A DNA stretch of 64,000 nt from Fabrea salina (Eukaryota; Ciliophora; Heterotrichea; Heterotrichida; Fabreidae), in assembly GCA_022984795.1 (NCBI GenBank), contig JALIHJ010000061.1, positions 1-64,000 on the forward strand, given 5' to 3'. The position numbers and the translations under genes were made by a program. The notes beneath the pieces were generated by a model, which saw nothing but the letters and a program-made list of their open reading frames with translations, was not told the DNA's origin and did not search any database. Below are positions 27,414-34,934 of the stretch, in pieces (within the stretch, counting starts at the first letter, position 1; each line of letters begins with the position of its first letter).

Positions 27414-28201
27414 GACAAAGCTTCTTTAATGGCTTTTTCTAGCACGTATTGCAGTGAAACATTGTCAAATTTAAAGTTTGGAAGAGAAGACTCAAACACA
27501 AACGAGTGACTAGGAGCTTCACTAGGGATTGGAGGTGGTTCTTCTTCTTGGCCTTTCACAGCCATCATGGACTTTCTAAAGATTGCTTCGACTTGCTCGT
27601 TTGTTAGGTAAACTCTAATATCGAAGTACGCCTTGAAAATTAAAGAAGCCATTCCTGACAGAAAACTGTGCATATGGTAAAGCAAAGGCCTTTCTTTCCA
27701 GTAGTTCTGGTTGCTAGAACTTTCTTCAGTAACGTCTTCGTAAAATGGTATTTCAAACTGAGTTACTCGCAAGCAAAACTCAAACAGGTCTAAGTTCTCA
27801 GATGGACCTTCAAGTACCTCCAAAGCAAACCTTACGTCAGCAGAATAGTTCAGGTCGACGTTGAATTCTTGCTTAAGGGCCCCAGCAACACTTTTGCAGT
27901 CATAAGTTATCTTCATGATGTTGGGGCTTTCTAGCAAAGACTTAAGTGTTCTTTGGGAGTTGACTAGGGCTTTTCCTCCTTTTAAAACGTCAAAAATGTA
28001 AACGGGGCCTCCCCAGTAAAATATAGTGACTAGTGCTATTTTTTCAGAAGAGTCTTCTTTAAGAGTTGTCAGAACTAAAGAAAACACAGAAGTGTTGTGG
28101 CTTATTTTGTTCACAGCAAAGTTAGCTTGTTTGTAGGTTTCAGCCCAGTAAACAGGCGAAAACATCATAGACTCTCCGATGTGCTGAGGCTTTTCTACCA
28201 T
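27410..28201 (-). CDS. EXD1-like 3'-5' exonuclease-fold protein, active site degraded
   Basis: 263 residues. The DEDD exonuclease pattern is recognisable: VYIFDVLKGG (motif I), a helix SQRTLKSLLESPNIM, then KITYDCKSVAGALKQEF (motif II with the conserved Asp), and DVRFALEVLE. The second acidic residue of motif I (DxE) is Leu, and no clear motif III YxxxD is seen. EXD1 in animals is a known inactive member working as an RNA adaptor in the piRNA pathway. A Glu/Pro-rich loop lies near 215-230. Its start codon overlaps the first ATG of the divergent DHHC gene (CATG). Confidence 0.65.
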   Translation of the reverse strand: MVEKPQHIGESMMFSPVYWAETYKQANFAVNKISHNTSVFSLVLTTLKEDSSEKIALVTIFYWGGPVYIFDVLKGGKALVNSQRTLKSLLESPNIMKITYDCKSVAGALKQEFNVDLNYSADVRFALEVLEGPSENLDLFEFCLRVTQFEIPFYEDVTEESSSNQNYWKERPLLYHMHSFLSGMASLIFKAYFDIRVYLTNEQVEAIFRKSMMAVKGQEEEPPPIPSEAPSHSFVFESSLPNFKFDNVSLQYVLEKAIKEALS

Positions 28202-28226
28202 GTCGTATTATAAACTTATTATAACC

Positions 28227-28850
28227 ATGCTTTGGAAGTGGGTAGGCAGGTTGTGTTTGGCTTTAGGCAACTTACTTGTCTTGGGAGTTTTGTTTACTTT
28301 TGCTTTGTACATTCGGCCTTTAGTTTTTAACAACTATTACTTAGAAGTTGTTTTGAGTTCCCTAGTAGGAGCTGCAGGTGTTTTAGTAGTTTACTACTAC
28401 TTAAAGTCTTCTGCTTCTGACCCAGGCAGACCTAGTAGTTCCAGTGACGTTTCTAACTACTGCTTCACATGCAATTTTGGAAAACCCCTTAGCACACACC
28501 ACTGCTCAGTGTGCAACAAGTGCGTTCTAGAAATGGACCACCACTGTGTGTGGATCAACAACTGCTTGGGAAAAAACAACAAGTGGGAGTTTTACTCGTT
28601 TATTACTTGGCTGTTCCTAGGGTGTGTGCTAATAGACTTAGTAATGTTGCCTTTGTACCCCAGAATTTTCTTCGACAAGAAAAGCCTAGAAAAAGAAGTA
28701 GGAGTTTGGGGAACTAACTTAGTTTGTTACACCTTGTTTTTGTGTTTATCTGTGGCAGTGGCATTGGGGATGCTTTTTGAGTTCCACAGGTTTTTGTACA
28801 AAAGTAACTTAACTACCCTTGACTACTTCAGGCGAAGCAAGTTAAACTAA
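28227..28850 (+). CDS. DHHC palmitoyltransferase, short form
   Basis: 207 residues from the preferred Met, four spans. The Cys-rich core is CFTCNFGKPLSTHHCSVCNK followed by MDHHCVWINNCLGKNNKW, with the catalytic DHHC Cys; it is flanked by two spans on each side. It is about 110 residues shorter than the other DHHC protein of the window (14503-15459), mainly in the tails. An upstream ATG at 28200 is in frame (9 codons longer) but overlaps the divergent gene's start codon, so 28227, preceded by TTATAACC, is preferred. Confidence 0.88.
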   Translation: MLWKWVGRLCLALGNLLVLGVLFTFALYIRPLVFNNYYLEVVLSSLVGAAGVLVVYYYLKSSASDPGRPSSSSDVSNYCFTCNFGKPLSTHHCSVCNKCVLEMDHHCVWINNCLGKNNKWEFYSFITWLFLGCVLIDLVMLPLYPRIFFDKKSLEKEVGVWGTNLVCYTLFLCLSVAVALGMLFEFHRFLYKSNLTTLDYFRRSKLN

Positions 28851-28898
28851 GTTAATTTGTTGTATGCTAAATTTGTGTAAGTTTTTAGTACAATAAAA

Positions 28899-29546
28899 AT
28901 GAACCCATACGAAGCAAGCGACCCAAGTCTCTCTAAAAAGAGCATCCGATTAGCTCCTTTGCAACCAGCGTCAACCAGAGTACTTAAAAGGCCTCCACCT
29001 CTGCGCAAGCCCAGTCGCGTTCCTTCCACAAGTTCCACACCTTCAACAGCTTCTGGCCTTGAACAAACAGGTTTTTTCCCTAACTACGATGAAGTAAACA
29101 AAAGTAAATCTTTCGGAAACGAAGAAAACGGTAGGTATTCTTTTCCACCGTATGCCCCGGAGTCCCCTAGAAAGGCTTGGTGGAAACAAACTTCAGTCTT
29201 GAGGCAGGGACACTCAAAACGCTTGAGCTCTGCCGATGCCCAATTTCCCACCAAAAACACCAAAAAGCATTGGAACGAAATACAGTATTTAAGTGAGGTC
29301 TGCAAACACCTTTTAGAAGAACAACAAGAGTTAAAAGAAAAAATTAGAAAGCAAGACTTAGTTCTTAGAGAAGTCAGTCCTCAAAAGAAACTTCTAGATA
29401 GACGCTGCAAGGTAAGCAGTATGGAACCTCCTTCTCCTTCTTCGGACCTTTGCGCTACTTTTGGAAGTCAGGACTGGAACATACAGAGAAGGTCCAAATT
29501 TCCAAGAAAAATTTTTAGCCCCAAAAAGCAAAGGCTCTTCACTTGA
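28899..29546 (+). CDS. Disordered basic protein of unknown function
   Basis: 215 residues, Ser/Pro/Lys-rich almost throughout, with RPPPLRKPSR near 37 and a short helix (about 129-160: YLSEVCKHLLEEQQELKEK). No family is recognised. The C-terminus is basic (RSKFPRKIFSPKKQR). It ends in TGA, the only TGA stop I found among the genes checked; the convergent MSH5 stop is 1 nt away. No signal peptide. The role could be cytoskeletal or nuclear, but nothing decides. Confidence 0.6.
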   Translation: MNPYEASDPSLSKKSIRLAPLQPASTRVLKRPPPLRKPSRVPSTSSTPSTASGLEQTGFFPNYDEVNKSKSFGNEENGRYSFPPYAPESPRKAWWKQTSVLRQGHSKRLSSADAQFPTKNTKKHWNEIQYLSEVCKHLLEEQQELKEKIRKQDLVLREVSPQKKLLDRRCKVSSMEPPSPSSDLCATFGSQDWNIQRRSKFPRKIFSPKKQRLFT

Positions 29547-29547
29547 T

Positions 29548-31758
29548 TTAATTCATTAAAACGTAAATTTTTTGCAAAAAAAGGTGAGGGTCGTCGTTTT
29601 CTTGGAAACTTGAAAGTAACTTCATGACTTGGTTGTACTGAGAACGCTTGGTTGTGGCAAGAGGTCTGAGTTGGTTCTGGGGGTTTCTCAAAGACTCCCT
29701 TACTTCTTCTGCCCTTCTAAGAATTTCTTCACCAATTCCTGCCCACTTAGCACAGTTGAACCCAAAGCTTCCAATTGGTTTTCCTTTGATAAGTTTGTAC
29801 AGAAATATGGGCTCTTGTCTTAAAGCCATTTCCATCGTGTAGAATTTAACAGTTGTGGTTTCTGGAACAATGTTGTGGGTGATTAGTTCTTGAAAGTGAG
29901 TGGTTAGCAAAGACAGAGGAGAGGTTTCTTTATTAAGGTAATTTATTAAGGCGCCCATTAAGCTCATACCTTCAACTGAGTTAGTTCCTTTTCCAAATTC
30001 GTCCACTAGAACCAGTGATTTGTAAGAGGCATTGTTTAGAAGTATTGAAACTTGCGAAATCTCTTCTTCGAAGTTACCCTCAGAGTAGTTGTCTGCATAG
30101 TTCACTCTTGAAAAGATTTGGTCTACAATCCCTAAAGAGGCTTCTTCAGCTGGAACAAAGCTTCCTACCTGAGCTAGGTAAACCAAACTAGCTACTGTTT
30201 TCATGTAAATACTTTTCCCTGAGTAGTTAGGACCTGTAATAACAGCTACTCTGTGTTCTGAGTCTAAAGCACAGTCGTTAGGAACTAAGTGGTCTACACA
30301 AAGCTCAACAAGTAAGTGTCTGGCATTCACAACTTTGATTTCTGAGCCTTGGGACATTTGGGGCCTAGTTAGTTGGTAGCTGTCTGCACTGACACTAAGC
30401 GACAGTATGCAGTCGAGTAAGGCCAAGCAGTCAGAACTATAAACTAGTGAGTCGTAAGCTTCTATTACTTGGTTTTCTAGGTTTCTTTTAATTTCGTTTT
30501 CCATGTCGCTGATCAGACTTTTAAGGTCGCCAAACTTAGAGTCTAGTTTTTGGGTTGTTGGGTTTTTGAAGTACAAAGAGTCCTCTGTGTTAAACTGGAA
30601 GTCGTAGTTGACTTCTTCGAAGAGTTTAAGATCTATGCTTTCTAGTTTGCAGGTGCTTGGGTACCTAATCTGCACTAAGTAACCTATTTGGGAAAAGTGA
30701 ATTATGCTTAGTTTTGAAAACTTGTGGTTAGGTAGTTTTTGCGTTTCTTTTTCCGAAAGTTCTGCTAAGAACCCGTCTAACTGTGAGTGAGTTTTGCGCA
30801 AGTAATCAAGTTTCTCACTTATTCCTTCGCTGATTCTTACAGACTCAGACTCGCTTAAGTCCAAGCAAGTCTTTAAGTTCCAAAACAACTCTTCAAGCTC
30901 AGAAACACTTACTCTGTGAAAGACACCTAGAATCCTAGGTACCTCAAAACTCTTAAAAAAAGAAAAAACGTTCAACAGGGTTTCCAATGTAGTGACTAGT
31001 TTACTCCAGTCGTTTTTTGTGTTTCTGAATTCGCAAAAGTGCTTAAGTACAGTGCGCAGGTCACTGACGTTCTTTAACTCAGCCATAAGTTCTTTAGTGG
31101 ACTGGTGCTGTACGAAGTACTCCACTGCATCTTGTCTGGAGCGAATAGCTTCTAAGTTGCACAAGGGTCTTAGAAACCAATCTCTGAGCATCTTTTTTCC
31201 TTGAGGACTGCAAGTGTTGTCAAACAGTCCAAAAAAGGATATTCCTTCTTTGGAACGGCCTAAGTTGTTTATTTTAGAAGGGTGGGAGTTTTCCTTAAAG
31301 ATACTTAAAGAGTTCAGAGTTAACGAGTCGCACACAAGTGTACCCATACTTACTTGCTTAACACTTGCTATCTCAGGAAGCCCATTGGTTTTTTCTAGGC
31401 ACTCTATCATGGTTCCTAAAGCAGTAATCATTTCTGTTTGGTTAAAGTTAACTGCACTTTTTGCTTTGAAGTAGTCATTCTGGAAGCAATGTTTGATAAC
31501 TTGGGTTTTGGCTTTTTCGTAGTTAAAGTTGGTGTTGGGTATGAACTGAGTGTTGGAGTTTTCCAAAAAAGCTTTTATTGACTGAGAAACAGAAGTTGAA
31601 GTAATTATTTGAGTAGGTCCGTAGATCCTTAGTACTTCTTTTAAGAAGTCTGTGTGTGCAAAGCCCAAGTACATTTCACACAGTTCTGCAGTGCTCTGGT
31701 TTAAAACAGCTACTCCAACTTTAGACTTGCAGTAGTAAAAGCAAAGATACACTTCCAT
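29548..31758 (-). CDS. MSH5: MutS homologue MSH5
   Basis: 736 residues. The core lever/clamp part (about 150-480) precedes a C-terminal ATPase: Walker A GPNYSGKSIYMKTV, then AQVGSFVPAEEASLG, and Walker B SLVLVDEFGKGTNSVEG, then LLTTHFQEL. GKSIY and DEFGKGTN are MSH5 marks (MSH4 has GKSTY and DELGRGTN). No mismatch-recognition domain I is present, as expected. MSH4-MSH5 stabilises meiotic crossover intermediates, so a partner MSH4 is predicted elsewhere. The start is the ATG at 31758, since the upstream extension has no ATG. The divergent neighbour begins 10 nt away. Confidence 0.9.
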   Translation of the reverse strand: MEVYLCFYYCKSKVGVAVLNQSTAELCEMYLGFAHTDFLKEVLRIYGPTQIITSTSVSQSIKAFLENSNTQFIPNTNFNYEKAKTQVIKHCFQNDYFKAKSAVNFNQTEMITALGTMIECLEKTNGLPEIASVKQVSMGTLVCDSLTLNSLSIFKENSHPSKINNLGRSKEGISFFGLFDNTCSPQGKKMLRDWFLRPLCNLEAIRSRQDAVEYFVQHQSTKELMAELKNVSDLRTVLKHFCEFRNTKNDWSKLVTTLETLLNVFSFFKSFEVPRILGVFHRVSVSELEELFWNLKTCLDLSESESVRISEGISEKLDYLRKTHSQLDGFLAELSEKETQKLPNHKFSKLSIIHFSQIGYLVQIRYPSTCKLESIDLKLFEEVNYDFQFNTEDSLYFKNPTTQKLDSKFGDLKSLISDMENEIKRNLENQVIEAYDSLVYSSDCLALLDCILSLSVSADSYQLTRPQMSQGSEIKVVNARHLLVELCVDHLVPNDCALDSEHRVAVITGPNYSGKSIYMKTVASLVYLAQVGSFVPAEEASLGIVDQIFSRVNYADNYSEGNFEEEISQVSILLNNASYKSLVLVDEFGKGTNSVEGMSLMGALINYLNKETSPLSLLTTHFQELITHNIVPETTTVKFYTMEMALRQEPIFLYKLIKGKPIGSFGFNCAKWAGIGEEILRRAEEVRESLRNPQNQLRPLATTKRSQYNQVMKLLSSFQENDDPHLFLQKIYVLMN

Positions 31759-31768
31759 ATTATTCAAA

Positions 31769-32278
31769 ATGCACCACTTAGAAAACCTACAAAGAAAAAG
31801 AACTCTTAACTTCTACTTACTCACCCCAGAAGAAGTAGTTCCTCCTATAGACAGAAGTTTTGTAGTCACTAAGCACAAGTACTCTTCCTTAGAAGCCGGC
31901 AAAGGATTCAACCCAGTAGTGCCGAGGCGAAAAACCTCTGCAAACCTCTCTAGAAGACCTACTTCGGTTACTCAGAGGAAAAAAGCATTTTCCGAAGGGT
32001 GTCCTACATGTGGAGAAAACCACACCCCAGTTGCTTTCTTTGGACACAAACACGTTTGTGGAAAGTGCATTAGGTATTTAAGATCCCCCACTAATAAGCC
32101 TGCAAAAGTAATTCAAGACGAGCAAGGAAACATCCATTCTATCTCTTACGACGAAGACAAAAACCACGTAGAGATCGACCCAAACGATCTAAGGATCTTC
32201 GACATCAAATGCTACGCAACCTTTGCAGACGAAGGCCAAGTGATTGTGTTGTTAAGAGACAGTTCTGTCCAATATTAG
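31769..32278 (+). CDS. Hypothetical zinc-knuckle protein
   Basis: 169 residues. One candidate zinc site spans about 77-101: CPTCGENHTPVAFFGHKHVC then GKC, i.e. CxxC...H...CxxC. The rest is a basic N-terminal region (NLQRKRTLNFY; RRKTSANLSRRPTS) and an acidic C-terminal part (YDEDKNHVEIDPNDLRIFD). It is too short and divergent for me to assign to RING, ZZ or another known finger. Convergent with RRP1, 8 nt apart. Confidence 0.6.
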   Translation: MHHLENLQRKRTLNFYLLTPEEVVPPIDRSFVVTKHKYSSLEAGKGFNPVVPRRKTSANLSRRPTSVTQRKKAFSEGCPTCGENHTPVAFFGHKHVCGKCIRYLRSPTNKPAKVIQDEQGNIHSISYDEDKNHVEIDPNDLRIFDIKCYATFADEGQVIVLLRDSSVQY

Positions 32279-32286
32279 GAAAATTA

Positions 32287-33432
32287 CTAAGAATGAGCTT
32301 TTCTCTTTTTGGCGGGTTTTGACTTAAGCAAGCCTTTGGTAGGAGTAGTTCTTTTTTCAACCTGAGGAACTTCCATGTCGGCTACACTTTCTTTTTTGTT
32401 GAAGTGCTGAGTTCTGTTGTTTTTAAGGTTGAAAACAACTTTTCTTTTTTGAGGAGTGGGTGTGTTCTTGGAAGGACTGGCTTTTCTTTTCATAGGAGTC
32501 ACTGGAGGAACTGTGTTTTCTAAGGTGTTGTTTGAGGCAACTAGTTTGTCGTACTGTTTTTCAGCTTTGGTTTTTTTGACTTTTTTGGGTTTGGAGTAGT
32601 AAGTGTCCATAACTGTTTCAAGTGCAGGGGGGACTTCTTCTTGTTTCTTTGGAGTTTTCTTTTTCTTGGGAGTTGTTTCTTTGGTTTCTTCTTTTAAGGG
32701 TGTGTTTTTGCCTTTGATTTTAGAGTAGAGTTCATAGAGTTTTTCTCTGGCGTTTTCATTCATTTTTTTCCTAAGTGAAGCTTACTTTGAAGAGGCTTTT
32801 TCAAACAGGTACTTTTCAAAGGACTCTGTGGGGTTGAGTTTGCAAAGAACTTTTTCAAAGACTCTATTTACAACGTGGTTCAAACGAGTGGCAGTGAAGA
32901 GGTCCAAAAAAGGCTGGCAAAGTTGAATTTTTTGCTCATTTTGGCAGTCAGGCATTTCTTCTAAGTAAATGTCTGCTAAGTGGAAACTCATTGCCAAGCC
33001 TTTAGCTTGGGACCTTTCAAGGCACTGAGTAAGGATCTGGCTCCACTGAGTTGGGTCTTCTAAGGCGTGTTTAAGTGCTTCTCTAAGCACTAATCGTGTG
33101 AGGTACATGTACTTGTCGATTCTAAACTTGTCAATGCCGTCCCAGTTAACTCTCATAGTTTCCAAAAAGCTTTGAAGCCAAGCCCACTTGTTTTTAACGT
33201 TATCCACCCAGGAAGCAATGTCTTCTGAAAGGGCTTCTTGGTACTCAACTCCGTCTGCCATCCACACGCCTAAGTAAAACTCACTGTAAAAAAGTGCTTT
33301 GCTTATTTTAAGGTAATCGAAATAAGAAAACTCGGTGTCCTGGAGAAGCTTTTTGGTTTGCTGAATGGCTTTTCCACGGGTTTCCGAAGCAGTGTTAGCA
33401 AGGTCGTGCGCCAATTTTTTAAAGTCTGTCAT
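32287..33432 (-). CDS. RRP1: Ribosome-biogenesis protein RRP1/Nop52 (one 15-nt intron)
   Basis: Exons 33432-32786 and 32770-32287 (minus strand), 376 residues. Exon 1 is the Nop52 domain (about 1-190): ALFYSEFYLGVWMADG, WLQSFLETMRVNWDGIDKFR, IDKYMYLTRLVLREAL. Exon 2 is a Lys-rich tail with KRKVVFNLKNNRTQHF, close in style to the conserved C-terminal motif of RRP1B, and KGLLKSKPAKKRKAHS at the end. As an uninterrupted frame the domain and the tail look like two genes. RRP1 acts in 27S pre-rRNA processing in the nucleolus. Confidence 0.88.
32771..32785 (-). other. 15-nt intron in RRP1
   Basis: Sense strand GTAAGCTTCACTTAG, phase 2 (AA|G, Lys). It contains the in-frame TAA that would end the Nop52 domain; splicing continues into the basic tail. 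Confidence 0.9.
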
Positions 33433-33450
33433 TTTATAGCCTTTAATAAT

Positions 33451-33882
33451 ATGAGGGCTACACGTATACTTTTAGTCTGCTTAATAGGGGCAGCTACAGC
33501 ACTTCCAGTTTACAACTTGAGAGACACCCACAGCATTTCTATCAATCCAAGAGAAAGAGTAGTTATAGAGCAACCTGAAGAAAACGATGCTCCTGAAATG
33601 TGGGTAGTGGGTCACTTTCCCTCTGAAAAAATCATGGTCGAAGAAGGCCGCTACGGAGACAGACGCAAAGAAAAAACTGATGACAAATTGGTTTGGGTTC
33701 AAAAGTTTACTTTTCACTGTGGGTACGCCAAATCTGGCGACGTGCTGCCAGTTGAGTTCTGGTACTTAAAACCCCATTTTGCAGAACAGTACTTCAACGA
33801 CCCTAGAGCTTACGAACAACTTCATGGAAAACAACCTGAAATCAAGATTATAGAATTTAAAGTAGGTAAAGAAGATTTATAG
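33451..33882 (+). CDS. Small secreted protein
   Basis: 143 residues with a signal peptide (RILLVCLIGAATALP, cleavage near 19). The mature part is beta-rich, with FTFHCGYAKSGDVLPVEFWY followed by KPHF. The FxF...G...FxYxxP order faintly recalls the last motif of chagasin-type cysteine-protease inhibitors, but the NPTTGY and GxGG motifs are not visible. So the family is left open. Start chosen at the ATG after AATAAT, since an upstream extension would remove the signal peptide from the N-terminus. Abuts the transporter stop with no gap. Confidence 0.65.
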   Translation: MRATRILLVCLIGAATALPVYNLRDTHSISINPRERVVIEQPEENDAPEMWVVGHFPSEKIMVEEGRYGDRRKEKTDDKLVWVQKFTFHCGYAKSGDVLPVEFWYLKPHFAEQYFNDPRAYEQLHGKQPEIKIIEFKVGKEDL

Positions 33883-34911
33883 TTAAATTTCCTTGTCAAT
33901 TTTTTCTTTCTTACACAGAACCCAGTTGAAGATGTCTACTCCCATCATAATGAAAACCACCCCAAATATTGCAATTAGCGACCCTATGATTTTAACAAGG
34001 TCAGGAACTATGCCTACAAACACAAAGTCTAAACAAATCTGCAGCACACCTACTAAGTTAGCAACAGTAACTGCTGGACCTATGTAGCCTGTCATGATGG
34101 CTTGGTTCAAAAAGTAAGCTCCGCCAGCTATCATAAGCCCTCCAATGTAAGACATGTGCAGAGAACTCTCCCCAGGAAAAGGGTTGTAACCCATCCCCAA
34201 CAAAAAGCCCATAATCACCCACCCAGTGATGCCTTCCCAGAGTGCGTTGAAGATTCCTGCAGTTACAACGTCGAGTCCGTCAACATCACACTGTCTAGAA
34301 GCTAAGTTCCTCAAAGAGAAAAACAACAAAGCAAGCACTCCGCACACAAATCCGCCAATAGTTCCGTCGGTGGAACTCTGCAAAGCAATGATGACAATTC
34401 CAACTGCACAAATCACCATTCCTAAAACATGGGGGACTTTCAGTACCTCTTTGTATATGAAGTACGACAATAGCGCACTTAACAAAGCTGAGCCTACTAC
34501 TATAACAGTAATTACACCTCTGCCGTTTGGAGCATAGTAAAATCCTAGAAATAGTGAAAACTGACCCAAAGAAGTTGCCACTCCTCCCAGTGTGGCCACA
34601 ATTATTCCATCTGCCAACTTGTGCTTGATTTGGCCTTCTTCTGTTGCGTAGGTTTTAAACACCGTTGAGTCCATGAACGTTGGACAGCTGCTCCTAACTT
34701 TTGCAGCTTTGGCCCAGTAAAATGCTATACTGATGACTGCAAAAGTGAAGTAAGCCGCTGAACACATACCTTTGACTGCAAAAGGATTGTAAGAGTAAAG
34801 TCCGCAAAGGAAAGAACCAAACCCTAAAAGTATCAGCGAAAGGAAGGATGCAAGAAGCCAGTGCATGTGCCTTCCTGGTTCCATGTCCACGTAGTCCACT
34901 TTCACTTCCAT
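33883..34911 (-). CDS. DMT/EamA-type transporter
   Basis: 342 residues, about ten membrane spans arranged as two five-span halves (from LLASFLSLILLGFGSFLCG to VKIIGSLIAIFGVVFIMMGV). Conserved DMT traits are GGVATSLGQFSLFLGFYYAPNGRGVITVIVVGSALLSALLSYFIYKE, with the EamA-like KE end of the fourth span, and GPAVTVANLVGVLQICLDFVF. Substrate is unknown; TMEM144-like sugar/metabolite carriers are similar in feel. The C-tail ends KKEKIDKEI. No signal peptide. It sits between two unrelated genes. Confidence 0.8.
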   Translation of the reverse strand: MEVKVDYVDMEPGRHMHWLLASFLSLILLGFGSFLCGLYSYNPFAVKGMCSAAYFTFAVISIAFYWAKAAKVRSSCPTFMDSTVFKTYATEEGQIKHKLADGIIVATLGGVATSLGQFSLFLGFYYAPNGRGVITVIVVGSALLSALLSYFIYKEVLKVPHVLGMVICAVGIVIIALQSSTDGTIGGFVCGVLALLFFSLRNLASRQCDVDGLDVVTAGIFNALWEGITGWVIMGFLLGMGYNPFPGESSLHMSYIGGLMIAGGAYFLNQAIMTGYIGPAVTVANLVGVLQICLDFVFVGIVPDLVKIIGSLIAIFGVVFIMMGVDIFNWVLCKKEKIDKEI

Positions 34912-34934
34912 ACTTTCAAATTATTTATCAATTA

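Noticed and set aside
28200-28226. First ATG of the short DHHC gene
   Set aside because: It overlaps the divergent start codon; the second in-frame ATG at 28227 has a better context and still gives all spans.
29544-29546. TGA as a sense codon (Trp)
   Set aside because: Reading through leads straight into sequence antisense to MSH5, and no other conserved gene contains an internal TGA.
32287-32763. Separate Lys-rich nucleolar gene
   Set aside because: A consensus 15-nt intron joins it to the Nop52 domain upstream and it looks like an RRP1 tail.
33451-33882. Chagasin-type protease inhibitor
   Set aside because: Only the last motif is faintly matched; two of three signature loops are absent.
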